64,000 nt of DNA, from contig NZ_JACHYN010000003.1 in the NCBI RefSeq assembly GCF_014192915.1, forward strand, positions 558,001 to 622,000, read 5' to 3'. Position 1 is the stretch's first letter, and each line of letters opens with the position of its first letter. The notes under the pieces were generated by a model. The model did no database searches. It was not told the DNA's origin and saw only the letters and a program-made list of their open reading frames with translations. Positions 35,958 to 46,881 of the stretch are shown here, piece by piece. A program made the position numbers and the translations under genes. Source of the DNA: Azospirillum sp. OGB3 (lineage in GTDB: Bacteria > Pseudomonadota > Alphaproteobacteria > Azospirillales > Azospirillaceae).

Positions 35958-37325
35958 TTACCCTTCTGAAGGCGCCGGATCAGCCTCGGCCATCTGGTCC
36001 ACCTCCGCCTCGGCGTCCTCCTCCGCCTTGCGCACCATCACGGCGGCGAAGAAGCCGTCGGTGTCGTGGCGGGCCGGGGTCAGGCGCAGATACGGCCCCT
36101 CGGCGGGCGGGGTGCCCGCGCCCTCCTCCGCCCAGACCTCGGCGACCGGCAGCACGGTGAAGTCAGGATGGGTCTCCAGGAAGGCGGCGACCTGATTCTC
36201 GTTCTCTTCCGGCAGCAGGGAGCAGGTGGCGTAGACCAGCCGTCCGCCGGGCCTCACCAGCCGGGCCGCGCTGTCCAGGATGTTCGCCTGGAGCGGCACC
36301 AGTTCCGCCAAGCCGGGGCCGAGCTGGCGCCAGCGGCTGTCGGGGTTGCGGCGCCACGTGCCGGTGCCGCTGCACGGCGCGTCCACCAGCACGCGGTCGA
36401 ACTTGCGCTTGTGCCGCTTCACCCAGGGGTCGCGCTCGCTGGACAGCGGGTGCGCCTCGATGTTGTGCAGACCGGCGCGGCGGAACCGCTCGGCGGCGCG
36501 CTTCAGGCGCCCGGCCAGCACGTCGCAGGCGACGACGCGGCCCTTGTTCTTCATCAGCGCGGCAATGGCCAGCGTCTTGCCGCCGGCCCCGGCGCAGAAA
36601 TCGACCACCTGCTGCCCCGGCTTCGGCGCCACCGCGATCGCCACGAGCTGCGAGCCCTCGTCCTGGATTTCGACCAGACCGTCCTTGAAGGCGTCCACGG
36701 CGCCCAGCGGCGGGCGGCCCTGGACGCGCAGGCCCAGCGGCGACCACTGCGTCGGCGTCGCCGTGATCTGGGCGCGGGCCAGCGCCTTGATCGCGCTCTC
36801 GCGGTTGGCCTTCACCGGGTTGATGCGCAGGTCGAGCGGTGCCGAGTCCAGCAGCGTCCGCATCTCCACGGCAAAGCGGTCGCCCATGGCGGCGCGCATC
36901 GGCTCCTCCGCCCAGGGCGGGCATTCCACCGCCACGCTCTCCGGCATCTGCGGATGCTCCAGCGTGTGGGTGTCCAGCTCGTTGGCGAGCTTCGCCTCCT
37001 CCGGGGCCAGCGGGGCCGGGGCGAACTTGGTGGCGCCGAACAGAGCCTTCACCGTCGCGGCGGACTTGCCGTCGGCCAGGATCTCGTTGGCGAGCGCGCG
37101 GGCGCGCGGGGTCGGCGGATGGCCCTGACGCTCCAGCCACCAGCACAGCCGGGCGTGCCGCCGCAGGATCGCGTAGGCCGTCTGCGCCACCGCGGTGCGG
37201 TCTTTCGACCCGATGTAGCGGCGGGCGCGGAAATAGGCGCTCATCACCGCGTCGGCGGGGCGCGGGGTTTCGTCGATCTCGGTCAGCAGGTCGATGACCG
37301 CCTGAAGGCGGGCGGCGGGGGTCAT
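35958..37325 (-). CDS. rsmB: 16S rRNA (cytosine-5)-methyltransferase RsmB family
   Basis: The 455-residue SAM-dependent RNA methyltransferase of the NOL1/NOP2/Sun family. The N-terminal helical NusB-like region (1-170) includes YIGSKDRTAVAQTAYAILRR. The catalytic domain has SAM motif VVDFCAGAGGKTLAIAALM and two conserved cysteines, one in VDAPCSGTGTWRRNPD and one in YATCSLLPEENENQV. It methylates C967 of 16S rRNA in E. coli; other NSUN-type targets cannot be excluded. The C-terminal tail is acidic. Confidence 0.9.
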   Translation of the reverse strand: MTPAARLQAVIDLLTEIDETPRPADAVMSAYFRARRYIGSKDRTAVAQTAYAILRRHARLCWWLERQGHPPTPRARALANEILADGKSAATVKALFGATKFAPAPLAPEEAKLANELDTHTLEHPQMPESVAVECPPWAEEPMRAAMGDRFAVEMRTLLDSAPLDLRINPVKANRESAIKALARAQITATPTQWSPLGLRVQGRPPLGAVDAFKDGLVEIQDEGSQLVAIAVAPKPGQQVVDFCAGAGGKTLAIAALMKNKGRVVACDVLAGRLKRAAERFRRAGLHNIEAHPLSSERDPWVKRHKRKFDRVLVDAPCSGTGTWRRNPDSRWRQLGPGLAELVPLQANILDSAARLVRPGGRLVYATCSLLPEENENQVAAFLETHPDFTVLPVAEVWAEEGAGTPPAEGPYLRLTPARHDTDGFFAAVMVRKAEEDAEAEVDQMAEADPAPSEG

Positions 37326-37601
37326 GGGATGGTCCTCGGATAGATTCCCTGCTCGATAACCCGAGCGGGGGGCGGTTGTCATCCCCCGCGCACGCGCGGC
37401 AGCCTTTCGAGTCGCCGTCCCAGGCGCCAGCCCTGTGACAAGACGGCCCGATCGAAACCATCCGCGCGAAGAGCGGTTGACCGCAATCCCATGAATGAGG
37501 CAAAAAAGGGGTAGTTGTTCTTGCCCTGGCTCTCTTGCGGGCGGCAAGTCCAACGTTCCCTCTTCTTCGGCGTCTTCTTGAAATCTGGTGCGGGGTCCGC
37601 G

Positions 37602-38783
37602 ATGACGGCTGCGGTCGGCAGTGTCATGGCGCGTGCGTTGGCGCGCGTCTCCACCCTTCTTGCGTTTGGCCTGCTGGTGGGCGGCCTGCTGGCGGGCTGT
37701 GCGGGCGACGCGGCGACCGGGTCGGGACCGGGCGGCGGCGTCACCGCGGCGTCCTGGCGGCCGGGGATGGAGAAGGTATCCGCGGATTTCCGCGGCCTGC
37801 CGGGCTGGATCGACGACGACCACGCGCAGGCCCTGCCCGCCTTGCAGCGCACCTGCCGCTGGGTGGCGTCGCAGCCGGCCGGCAAGCCGCTCGGCCCCAA
37901 CCCCGCCGCCGGCACCACGTCCGACTGGCGCCCGATCTGCGAGGCGCTGCGCGGCCTGCCCGACGCCCAGCCGGAAACCGCCCGCCGCTTCTTCGAGGAT
38001 CACTTCACCCCCGTCGCCCTGTCCGAGGGGCAGGAGGGGCTGTTCACCGGCTACTATGAGGTCGAGCTGCGCGGAAGCTGGACCCGGACCGAGCGCTACA
38101 ACGTCCCCCTCTACAAGGCGCCGAAGCGGACCAAGCGCGGCCTGCCCAGCCGCGCCCGCATCACCGACGGCGCGCTGAAGGGCAAGGGGCTGGAGATCCT
38201 GTGGGTGGACGATCCCATCGACGCCTTCTTCCTGGAAATCCAGGGGTCGGGCCGGGTGCGGATGACCGACGGGTCGGTGGTGGCTCTGGGCTATGGCGGG
38301 CAGAACGGCCACCGCTACGTCCCCATCGGACGGCACCTGATCGACATCGGCTACGCCACGCCGGAGCAGGTCACCATGCCGCTGATCCGCCGCTGGCTGA
38401 CCGAGCATCCCGGCGAGGCCAAGCGGGTGATGAACCTGAACCCGTCCTACGTCTTCTTCCAGCTCCGCCCCGACGTCGGCGCGCGCGGCGCGCGCAACAT
38501 GGAGCTGACGGCGGGCCGCAGCCTCGCCGTGGACCCCGGCTACGTCCCGCTGGGCGTGCCGCTGTGGCTGGACGTGCGCGAGGCCCCCGTGCCGCAGGGC
38601 GAGATCAAGCGCCTCGTCGTCGCCCAGGACACCGGCGGCGCCATCAAGGGTGCGGTGCGCGGCGACCTGTTCTGGGGCCATGGGGCGGAAGCCGCGGAGG
38701 GCGCCGGCGTGATGAAGGCCAAGGGCCGCTACACGATGCTGGCGCCGCGCACCACCTCCTTCACGCTGGCGCAACGCCGCTGA
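37602..38783 (+). CDS. mltA: membrane-bound lytic murein transglycosylase A
   Basis: The 393-residue lipoprotein is anchored in the outer membrane (signal then LLAGC, Cys33). It cleaves peptidoglycan glycan strands to 1,6-anhydro products. The MltA domain spans about 115-270 (LFTGYYEVELRGSW, FFLEIQGSGRVRM). The 3D domain at the C-terminus carries the acidic residues (RSLAVDPGYVPLGVPLWLDV, VVAQDTGGAIKGAVRGDLFW). The start is uncertain: ATG 37602 or ATG 37626, both in frame. Confidence 0.93.
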   Translation: MTAAVGSVMARALARVSTLLAFGLLVGGLLAGCAGDAATGSGPGGGVTAASWRPGMEKVSADFRGLPGWIDDDHAQALPALQRTCRWVASQPAGKPLGPNPAAGTTSDWRPICEALRGLPDAQPETARRFFEDHFTPVALSEGQEGLFTGYYEVELRGSWTRTERYNVPLYKAPKRTKRGLPSRARITDGALKGKGLEILWVDDPIDAFFLEIQGSGRVRMTDGSVVALGYGGQNGHRYVPIGRHLIDIGYATPEQVTMPLIRRWLTEHPGEAKRVMNLNPSYVFFQLRPDVGARGARNMELTAGRSLAVDPGYVPLGVPLWLDVREAPVPQGEIKRLVVAQDTGGAIKGAVRGDLFWGHGAEAAEGAGVMKAKGRYTMLAPRTTSFTLAQRR

Positions 38784-38797
38784 GGGTCTGGTTGCCG

Positions 38798-39316
38798 ATG
38801 CTGGTTCGCCTGTCCGCCCTGCCCGACCACGGGGCCGCCCTGGCCGCGTTGGAGGACATCTTCTTCCTGTCCACGCTGCGCAAGGACTTCGCCTCGGCGG
38901 AGGAGCGCACGGCCTTCCTCCGCACCTGGACGGGCTGGTACGTGGAGCGGGCGCCGGACGACGTGTGGTTCGCCTTGGCCGAGGACGGCACCATCATCGG
39001 CTATCTGACCGGCTGCAAGGACAGCGCCGGGGCGCTGGACCTCGCCCGCATCATCCCGAAATACGAGGTCTTCGCCGACCACTTCGCCTCCTTTCCCGCC
39101 CATCTCCACGTCAACGTCTGGCCCGGCTTCCGCGATCGCGGGGTCGGGCGGGCGCTGGTGGACCGCTTCGCGGAGGACTGCCGCGCCGACGGCCTGCCCG
39201 GCCTGCATCTGGTGACGGGGGTCTTCGCGCGCAACGTCAGCTTCTACCAGCGCGCCGGCTTCACCGCGGCGACCCAGCGGGGTGCGCTGCTGTTCCTTGG
39301 CCGGCGGCTGGATTGA
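38798..39316 (+). CDS. GNAT family N-acetyltransferase
   Basis: The 172-residue protein has an acetyl-CoA-binding segment PGFRDRGVGRALVDRFAEDC with the R-x-x-G-x-G/A pattern, and the C-terminal VFARNVSFYQRAGFTAATQR. It starts 14 bases after the mltA stop and is probably cotranscribed. The phrase HLHVNVWPGF suggests the subgroup of small-molecule or peptide N-acetyltransferases; the substrate is unknown. Confidence 0.87.
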   Translation: MLVRLSALPDHGAALAALEDIFFLSTLRKDFASAEERTAFLRTWTGWYVERAPDDVWFALAEDGTIIGYLTGCKDSAGALDLARIIPKYEVFADHFASFPAHLHVNVWPGFRDRGVGRALVDRFAEDCRADGLPGLHLVTGVFARNVSFYQRAGFTAATQRGALLFLGRRLD

Positions 39317-39337
39317 GCGCGATTCGGAAGGCGCCCT

Positions 39338-39586
39338 TTAAAAGGCGGGCGGACAGCCTTCGGCCTTGAGCACCCGCTGCGTGGACGCCGGGTTGTTGAC
39401 CAGCTTTCCCGCCGGGCGGACGGGCCGCCGCACCAGCTCGCCCCCGCAGTTCGGACAATGCTCCTTCAGCACCCCATCCCGGCAGTCGCCGCAGAAAGTG
39501 CATTCGAAGGAGCAGATGTAGGCATCGCGGGAGTCCGGGGGCAAATCCCGGTCGCAGCATTCGCAGTTGGGCCGCAGCGCAAGCAT
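39338..39586 (-). CDS. DUF1272 zinc-ribbon-like protein
   Basis: The 82-residue protein has eight cysteines in pairs (CECC, CSFECTFC, CRDG, CPNCGG), typical of DUF1272, and probably binds two zinc ions. The start MLALRPNCECCDRDLPPDS is the family N-terminus. The function is unknown. It is convergent with the GNAT gene. Confidence 0.9.
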   Translation of the reverse strand: MLALRPNCECCDRDLPPDSRDAYICSFECTFCGDCRDGVLKEHCPNCGGELVRRPVRPAGKLVNNPASTQRVLKAEGCPPAF

Positions 39587-39788
39587 GATGGGGATCGCCT
39601 TTCCGTGGTTCCAGAAGAATAGCAGCGTAGCCGCGGCGGGAAAACAGGCGGTGGCCGCACGGCTTCCGAAAGCCCCCTCTCCCCAGAGGGGTGAGGGCTA
39701 TGAAGGCGGATCGGCCTTCCCAACCCGGCGCACCGCGCCGTAAGGTCCACGATCACGACGACCGCCCGCCCTGGAAAGCCTGTCCCGC

Positions 39789-40550
39789 ATGACCCGCCTG
39801 CCGCGCCTGATCGAAAGCCCGCAGAATCCCCAGTTCAAGCTGTGGGAGTCGCTTCTGGAAAGCCGCGGCCTGAAGAAACAGGGCAGGTTCCTGCTCGCCG
39901 GGCTGAAGACGGTGCCGGAGGCGTTGGCCCGCTGGCCGGAGCGCTTTTCCACCCTGCTCGTCACCGATCCGGCGCAGGCCGAGGGCTGGGGCCTGCCCGC
40001 TGGGCTTGAGATCGTCCAGCTCGCCCCCGCCCTGTTCCGCACGCTGGATGCTCCCGGCACCGGCTTCCCCCTGCTCGTCGGCACGGTGCCGGACACGCCG
40101 CTCATCGACCTTTCCCAACCGCCGCAAGGGCTGGAACTGGTCTGCGCGCTCGGCGACCCCAACAACCTCGGCGCCCTGCTGCGCAGCGCCGCCGCCTTCG
40201 GCGCCCGGCGGGTGATCCTGCTCGATGGAGCGGCGCATCCCTACCACCCCAAATGTCTGCGCGCCGCGTCGAACGCCCAGTTCGAACTGACCCTGCTGCG
40301 CGGCGGCCGGTGGGAGGACGTGAACCGGGCCGCCGGGCCGCTGGTCGCCCTGGACGCCGGGGGGGCTGACATGGCCGCCTACCGCTGGCCGCGCGACGTC
40401 CGTCTCGTCCTGGGCGAGGAAGGCCAGGGCGTGCCCGCTACCCTGCCTGTCCAGCGCCTGTCGATCCCGACCACCGGCGCCGTGGAATCCCTCAACGCCA
40501 CCGTCGCGGCGAGCGTGGCGCTGTTCAGCCACTTCGCCGCCAACCGCTGA
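39789..40550 (+). CDS. TrmH/SpoU family RNA 2'-O-methyltransferase
   Basis: The 253-residue enzyme has an N-terminal substrate-binding domain (LIESPQNPQFKLWESLLESR, GRFLLAGLKTV). The SPOUT catalytic domain with its knot motifs follows: ALGDPNNLGALLRSAAAFG, LVLGEEGQGVP and IPTTGAVESLNATVAASVAL. Targets are rRNA or tRNA riboses. The exact site cannot be told from sequence. Confidence 0.92.
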   Translation: MTRLPRLIESPQNPQFKLWESLLESRGLKKQGRFLLAGLKTVPEALARWPERFSTLLVTDPAQAEGWGLPAGLEIVQLAPALFRTLDAPGTGFPLLVGTVPDTPLIDLSQPPQGLELVCALGDPNNLGALLRSAAAFGARRVILLDGAAHPYHPKCLRAASNAQFELTLLRGGRWEDVNRAAGPLVALDAGGADMAAYRWPRDVRLVLGEEGQGVPATLPVQRLSIPTTGAVESLNATVAASVALFSHFAANR

Positions 40551-40575
40551 CAGGGAAACGCTGAAACGCGGACAT

Positions 40576-40606
40576 GAAAAAGGCGAGGGGAACGCCCCCT
40601 CGCCTT
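40576..40606 (-). terminator. rho-independent terminator of guaB
   Basis: AAGGCGAGGGG (40580-40590) pairs with CCCCTCGCCTT (40596-40606). On the minus strand it is followed by TTTTTC-like sequence (the AAAAA at 40577-40581 on the plus strand). It lies between the convergent TrmH-type gene and guaB and may serve both. Confidence 0.8.
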
Positions 40607-40634
40607 CTCGAACCTCACTCCAAGGGACGGCCGG

Positions 40635-42161
<1,527 letters not shown>

Positions 42162-42277
42162 CTATACACAAGACCGTGGGCTTGTGAAGGCGCCTGAACC
42201 ACAAACTGTCGTATGCCGGGCCTCATCCGCGCAAGCCAGCCATGACCTGCGCGAACGGGCCGCAGCCGGCGGTGGAC

Positions 42278-42988
42278 CTAGTCGTTCATGTTGGCCCCAC
42301 GGAAACCGGTGGCGACCACATAGGTTTCGGAGGATTCGGCACGGCTGGCCGGCGGCTTGGCGTGGCGCACCGTGGCGAAGTCGCGCTTCAGCCGCTCCAG
42401 CAGGGACTTCTCCGCCCCGCCCTGGAACAGCTTGGCGACGAACGCCCCGCCGGGGGCCAGCACCTCCTCCGCGAAGTCGTAGGCGGCCTCGGCCAGCGCC
42501 ATGATGCGCAGGTGGTCGGTGGACTGGTGCCCGATGGTCGGAGCCGCCATGTCGCTGAGCACCACGTCAGCGGGGCCGCCGAGCGCCTCCTTCAGCCGCT
42601 CGGCCGCGCCCTCCTCCAGGAAGTCGGCCTGCATGGTGGTGGCGCCGGGCACCGGGTCCATGGGCAGGATGTCCAACCCGACGACCTTCCAGCCCTCGCG
42701 CCCGGTCTGCACCTTGTCCACCGCGACCTGCGTCCAGCCGCCGGGAGCGGCGCCGAGGTCGACCACGCGCTTGCCCGGCCCCAGCAAATGGAACTTCTCG
42801 TCCAGTTGCAGCAGCTTGAAAGCAGCGCGGGAGCGGAAGCCGCGCTTCGTCGCCTCGTGCACATAGGGGTCGTTCAGATGCCGCTCCAGCCAACGGGCCG
42901 AGGAGGTGGTGCGCTTGGCCGCGGACTTCACGCGGACGGTGGCGCGGCGCCCACCCGGCGTCGAGGAGGACGGAGGCTTTCCAACCAT
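42278..42988 (-). CDS. rlmE: 23S rRNA (uridine-2'-O)-methyltransferase RlmE (FtsJ/RrmJ)
   Basis: The 236-residue enzyme methylates U2552 of 23S rRNA. It shows the RrmJ core: [18 protein letters not shown] with catalytic Lys, SAM motif [18 protein letters not shown], catalytic Asp in [12 protein letters not shown], and [14 protein letters not shown] with the second Lys. A basic, Ser/Thr-rich N-terminal tail of about 30 residues precedes the core. It starts 14 bases after the Ppx/GppA gene stop and is cotranscribed with it, a common pairing in alphaproteobacteria. Confidence 0.94.
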   Translation of the reverse strand: MVGKPPSSSTPGGRRATVRVKSAAKRTTSSARWLERHLNDPYVHEATKRGFRSRAAFKLLQLDEKFHLLGPGKRVVDLGAAPGGWTQVAVDKVQTGREGWKVVGLDILPMDPVPGATTMQADFLEEGAAERLKEALGGPADVVLSDMAAPTIGHQSTDHLRIMALAEAAYDFAEEVLAPGGAFVAKLFQGGAEKSLLERLKRDFATVRHAKPPASRAESSETYVVATGFRGANMND

Positions 42989-43002
42989 GGTCTCACATTT
43001 CC

Positions 43003-44031
43003 TTAATAGATTTGCCGCGCCGACCCGATCAGCTCCACGAGGATGCCCTCGCGCAGCCCGCGGTCGGCAATGCGCAGGCGCTCCACCGGCCAACAGTCGC
43101 ACAGCGCGTCCAGCACCGCGCATCCGGCGATCACCAGATCCGCGCGGTCCTGTCCGATGCAGGGATGCCGCGCCCGCCCGTCGAAGTCCAGCGCGACGAG
43201 ACGTTCGATGACCGCCCGGGCGTGGTCGATGCGCAGAAAGCTGCCGTCCACCGCCCGCCGGTCGTAGCGGCAGAGGCCGAGATGCACCCCGGCCAGCGTC
43301 GTCACCGTGCCGGAGGTGCCGAGCATCTGCACCTGCCCGGCCAGAACCCGCTCACGGATGCCGTTGCGCGCCTCGAAGGAAGCGATGGCCGACGCCACCT
43401 CCTCCACCATGCGCCGGTACATGCCGCGGTCGGCGTCCGCGCCGCCAAACTGTTCGGTGAGGCCGATGACGCCGCACTGGATGGAGGTTTGGTCGAGGAT
43501 GCGCGGGGCCCGCCCCCGCTCCACCGCCAGCCACATCAGTTCGGTCGAGCCGCCGCCGATGTCGAACACCACGGCATAGGGGACGTTGGGGTCGAGCAGC
43601 GAGGCGCACCCGGCAAGCGCGAGGCGCCCCTCCTCCTGGCTGGAAATGATCTCGATGGCGATGCCGGTTTCCCGCTCCACCGCGTCGATGAACTCGCCGC
43701 AGTTCCGGGCACGGCGGCAGGCCTCGGTCGCCACGGCACGCGCCGCGGTGACGCCGCGCCGTTCGATCTTGGACCCGCAGATTCTCAGGGCGGCGAGGGT
43801 GCGCTCCATCGCCGAGTCGGACAGCCGGTCGTTGCGGGTCAGCCCCTCGCCCAGCCGGACGATCCGCGAGAAGGCGTCGATGACACGAAAACCGCCGGGA
43901 ATTGGTCGGGCGATCAGGAGACGGCAATTGTTGGTGCCGAGATCGAGGGCTGCGAAGACCGGGCGCGCAGGGGCCGACGAACGCAACCGTCCGGTGTCGT
44001 TCTGCCGCTCGCTGTGCACCTGAAGGTCCAC
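43003..44031 (-). CDS. Ppx/GppA family phosphatase
   Basis: The 342-residue ASKHA-fold enzyme removes phosphate from polyphosphate or pppGpp. Phosphate-binding loops are VFAALDLGTNNCRLLIARPI and YAVVFDIGGGSTELMWLAVE; ATEACRRARNCGEFIDAVER and SSQEEGRLALAGC contain the catalytic Glu. It lacks the C-terminal HD extension of long Ppx proteins and is the short alphaproteobacterial form. It is upstream of rlmE in a two-gene operon. Confidence 0.9.
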   Translation of the reverse strand: MDLQVHSERQNDTGRLRSSAPARPVFAALDLGTNNCRLLIARPIPGGFRVIDAFSRIVRLGEGLTRNDRLSDSAMERTLAALRICGSKIERRGVTAARAVATEACRRARNCGEFIDAVERETGIAIEIISSQEEGRLALAGCASLLDPNVPYAVVFDIGGGSTELMWLAVERGRAPRILDQTSIQCGVIGLTEQFGGADADRGMYRRMVEEVASAIASFEARNGIRERVLAGQVQMLGTSGTVTTLAGVHLGLCRYDRRAVDGSFLRIDHARAVIERLVALDFDGRARHPCIGQDRADLVIAGCAVLDALCDCWPVERLRIADRGLREGILVELIGSARQIY

Positions 44032-44231
44032 GTCTCCTCCCCGCCATGCTTAAGGGAGTCATCTTAACCCGGTTTCACGTCCCGGCGAAAGCCCACGAAT
44101 GGCATTGAAATGTGTCCGCAAGCCCACACCAAGGTACCGGTGTCGAAAAAAGGGCTATACAAGCCCAGCCCGCTTTGCTAAAAGGGCGGCCCACGACGGG
44201 ACGCGGCGCAGCGCCACGCCCGGTGACGGTC

Positions 44232-44305
44232 TGGGGGATCGTCTAGCGGTAGGACAGCGGACTCTGACTCCGCCAGCCTAGGTTCGAATCCTAGTCCCCC
44301 AACCA
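44232..44305 (+). tRNA. trnQ: tRNA-Gln (anticodon CUG), CCA encoded
   Basis: The cloverleaf is complete. The acceptor stem TGGGGGA pairs with TCCCCCA. The D arm contains CTAGCGGTAGGACAG. The anticodon stem GCGGA/TCCGC holds the loop CTCTGAC with anticodon CTG. The T arm reads CTAGGTTCGAATCCTAG, and the discriminator A is followed by genomic CCA (44303-44305). A tyrosine integrase gene begins 120 bases downstream, so the 3' end is a likely phage/island attachment site. Confidence 0.96.
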
Positions 44306-44426
44306 ACTTTTCCTAGAAATCCTTGCACATCAGGCACTTAGGGCGAAGCCAGCAGGCTGGTCCCCCAACTGTGCCATCAGCCTGTGCCAACGACGGTTCG
44401 GCGCCCTTTACGGGGGAGTGCCGGGG

Positions 44427-46778
44427 ATGTCGCTTGGGGTCCATCTCTACCGCCGCGGATCCGTCTACTGGTGGCGCCGGATACTGCCGGCATGTGGGGC
44501 TGCGGTCGGGGATGTCGGCGCCCCGGAAAATTCTTCGAGAAAAATCGTCGGTCGGGAGATACGCCTTTCCCTGCGGACAAATATGCCCGGCCTCGCACGG
44601 CAGCGAGGGCGGCGTCTCAGCGTCGTGGTCGATGCCGTGCTCGCACTCCTCGGCGAGGTCATGCAGGCCGGCACCATCGACACCAGCGCGCTCCGCGCCC
44701 TCCTCCAACCGATCCTGCTCGGCGAGCTGGAACGGGCTGAGGTGGCGCGTGCCCTGGGCGGGGAGCGGGGGCCGGAGGAGATCGCCCGGCGTGTCCAGGC
44801 CGAACTCGACGCTGTCGCCACCATCGAGGACGCCGTCCGGCACAACCGTCTTGACGCCGCCCGCGCGGTGCTCGAGCGCGCCGTCACCATCGGCCTGCCG
44901 GTGCCGGCGGCGGAGACGGCCGAGCACAGCTACCTCGCGCGGCTGGTGCTGCGCGGGCTACCCCGCATCCATCGCATCAACGCCGAACGGGAGCAGAATC
45001 ACTACGACGACGACCTCGAGGATGTCCTGCCGCCCTTGCCGGCCAGCAGCATGGCGGTCGGCGTGCCGGCCGGCGCACCGTCGGGCACTGCGGTTCCCGG
45101 AGCCGAAGGTCAGACCGTCATCGTGCTGGCGCCGCAAGCGCCGGTGCCGATCGTCATGCCTGCGCAGGCGGCGGCGCAGTCCTCTTCGGCCGAGGCCCCT
45201 GTGGCATCAATCGACCCCGTTGAACCCAACGGCAGCCCGGTGCCCGTCCGGACGGAGGTGGAAGCCCACCCGCACTCCCAGGCCGCTCAGCCCGCCGTCG
45301 CTGCGGCGGCGTCCGTGCTCGTCACGACCTCCCCTGCCGCAGTTCCGGCGAGCCCGATCGGCGTCCCCTCTGCCATCATTGTCGACCGGACGCCCGAAGC
45401 GACGGATGCGGAAGCACGCCACCAACCGCAGAGGTCCAGCCCGGCAAAGGACTGGACGATCCAGCAGGCCATGGGCGAATGGGTCCGCCGCCGTCAGCGG
45501 GATACAAACCCCTTCAAGACAGCGTCTCTGTGCAAGGAGGAGGAACGCAACTACCGCGTTGCCGCGGAGCTGTTCACCAGCCTCATCGGCGACCGCCGTG
45601 CCGTCGAGGTGACGGAAGAAGACCTGTTGCGGTTCAGGGGGGAACTGCACCGGGTTCCGAACCTGTTCGGCCGCGGCACCTATCGCAACATGACCGGCGC
45701 CGAGGCCGTCGCCAGGGCCGACGCGGTGACGGCCTCCCAGCAGGCTGCGGTGATGGCGCGTGCGGAGGACGGCCAGATCGACCGCGACAATCTGGCCCAC
45801 GAGATGCGCGACGCGGAGGTGCCGCGCCTGTCGATGAAGACCGTCAACAAGCATCTCGACAAGATCAAGGGGCTGCTCCGCTGGCTCCGGACCACGATGA
45901 AGGTGGCGATCGACCGGGACCTGCTTGATCTCAAGATCCGCTACGATCAGAAGGATATCGGACGAGCGGCCAACGCCGATCGGGAAGCCTTCTTGAGCGC
46001 GGACCTCCGCAAGCTGTTCGCCAGCCCGTGCTGGACCGGCTGCGCCGGGATCGACTACCGGCATCGTCCAGGCTCCAGCACGGTCAAGGACGCCAAGTTC
46101 TGGATTCCGCTGCTGGCTGCCCTCGAGGGGGTGCGGCTCGGCGAGGCGGCGCAGTTGCTGACCACCGACATCCAACTGCGCTGCTTCGATCAGGAAGATT
46201 TCACCGACTGGGATGTGGATCTCGACAATCCGTCGGGTCCGTGGCCTCGCCTGCGGCGGTTCTCGCCCAAGGATGAGGATGGTGTTCCGACTGTCGGCAT
46301 TTGGTGCATCGACGTCATTCCGGAGGACGGCAAGAGCGTGAAGACCCCCTCTTCGAAGCGGATCATTCCGATCCACCCGCTGCTGCTCGAGCTCGGCTTC
46401 CTCGACTACGTCGACGCGCAGAAACGCGCCGGCAAACGGGACCTGTTCCCCGGCCTCCGGCCGGAAAAGGCGACCCGCGCCGGCGAAAACCTTGGGGAAT
46501 GGTTCAGCCGCTACCTCGAGTACATTGGGATGAAGCGGGAACGGCTTTCGTTTCATTCGTTTCGCCACAGCTTCGACACGCACCTGTTCAACCGCGAGGT
46601 TCCGGATGTCCGAGTGAGCGAGCTGATGGGGCACGCCCAGCACGGGCAGACCCGGAATCGCTACTACAAGGGCGCGCGGCTGGCGAAGCTGACCGAGGCG
46701 ATCGCGTCGATCAACTACCGCCTTCACACGGCCATGGTCGACGGCCAGCTGTGCCTGGTGTTGCCGCCGGGCGCGTGA
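44427..46778 (+). CDS. site-specific tyrosine integrase with DUF6538-type N-terminus
   Basis: The 783-residue recombinase is much longer than typical integrases (350-450). It starts with a DUF6538-like segment (LYRRGSVYWWRRILPA). A helical region follows, then a long Ala/Pro/Val-rich linker (about 205-340). The SAM-like core-binding domain is about 345-500. The catalytic domain has Arg in LEGVRLGEAAQLL, HxxR in FHSFRHSFDTHLF, His in ELMGHAQHG and the nucleophile Tyr in TRNRYYKGA, so it looks active. ATG 44427 has GGGGGAG about 8 bases upstream. Confidence 0.92.
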   Translation: MSLGVHLYRRGSVYWWRRILPACGAAVGDVGAPENSSRKIVGREIRLSLRTNMPGLARQRGRRLSVVVDAVLALLGEVMQAGTIDTSALRALLQPILLGELERAEVARALGGERGPEEIARRVQAELDAVATIEDAVRHNRLDAARAVLERAVTIGLPVPAAETAEHSYLARLVLRGLPRIHRINAEREQNHYDDDLEDVLPPLPASSMAVGVPAGAPSGTAVPGAEGQTVIVLAPQAPVPIVMPAQAAAQSSSAEAPVASIDPVEPNGSPVPVRTEVEAHPHSQAAQPAVAAAASVLVTTSPAAVPASPIGVPSAIIVDRTPEATDAEARHQPQRSSPAKDWTIQQAMGEWVRRRQRDTNPFKTASLCKEEERNYRVAAELFTSLIGDRRAVEVTEEDLLRFRGELHRVPNLFGRGTYRNMTGAEAVARADAVTASQQAAVMARAEDGQIDRDNLAHEMRDAEVPRLSMKTVNKHLDKIKGLLRWLRTTMKVAIDRDLLDLKIRYDQKDIGRAANADREAFLSADLRKLFASPCWTGCAGIDYRHRPGSSTVKDAKFWIPLLAALEGVRLGEAAQLLTTDIQLRCFDQEDFTDWDVDLDNPSGPWPRLRRFSPKDEDGVPTVGIWCIDVIPEDGKSVKTPSSKRIIPIHPLLLELGFLDYVDAQKRAGKRDLFPGLRPEKATRAGENLGEWFSRYLEYIGMKRERLSFHSFRHSFDTHLFNREVPDVRVSELMGHAQHGQTRNRYYKGARLAKLTEAIASINYRLHTAMVDGQLCLVLPPGA

Positions 46779-46881
46779 GTGGGGAAGCTTCCGCAGGTTC
46801 GGAGGACGCCCTCAGCGTGTGAACCGATCTTCCCTTCCCGGCACCGCACGAACGTGGTGCCCTCGGTAAGGAACGGAACGC

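Noticed and set aside
44360..44369. GTCCCCCAAC as the island's second attachment site
   Set aside because: Ten matching bases only 66 bases from the tRNA end are too short and too close to bound the island. It is kept only as an observation.
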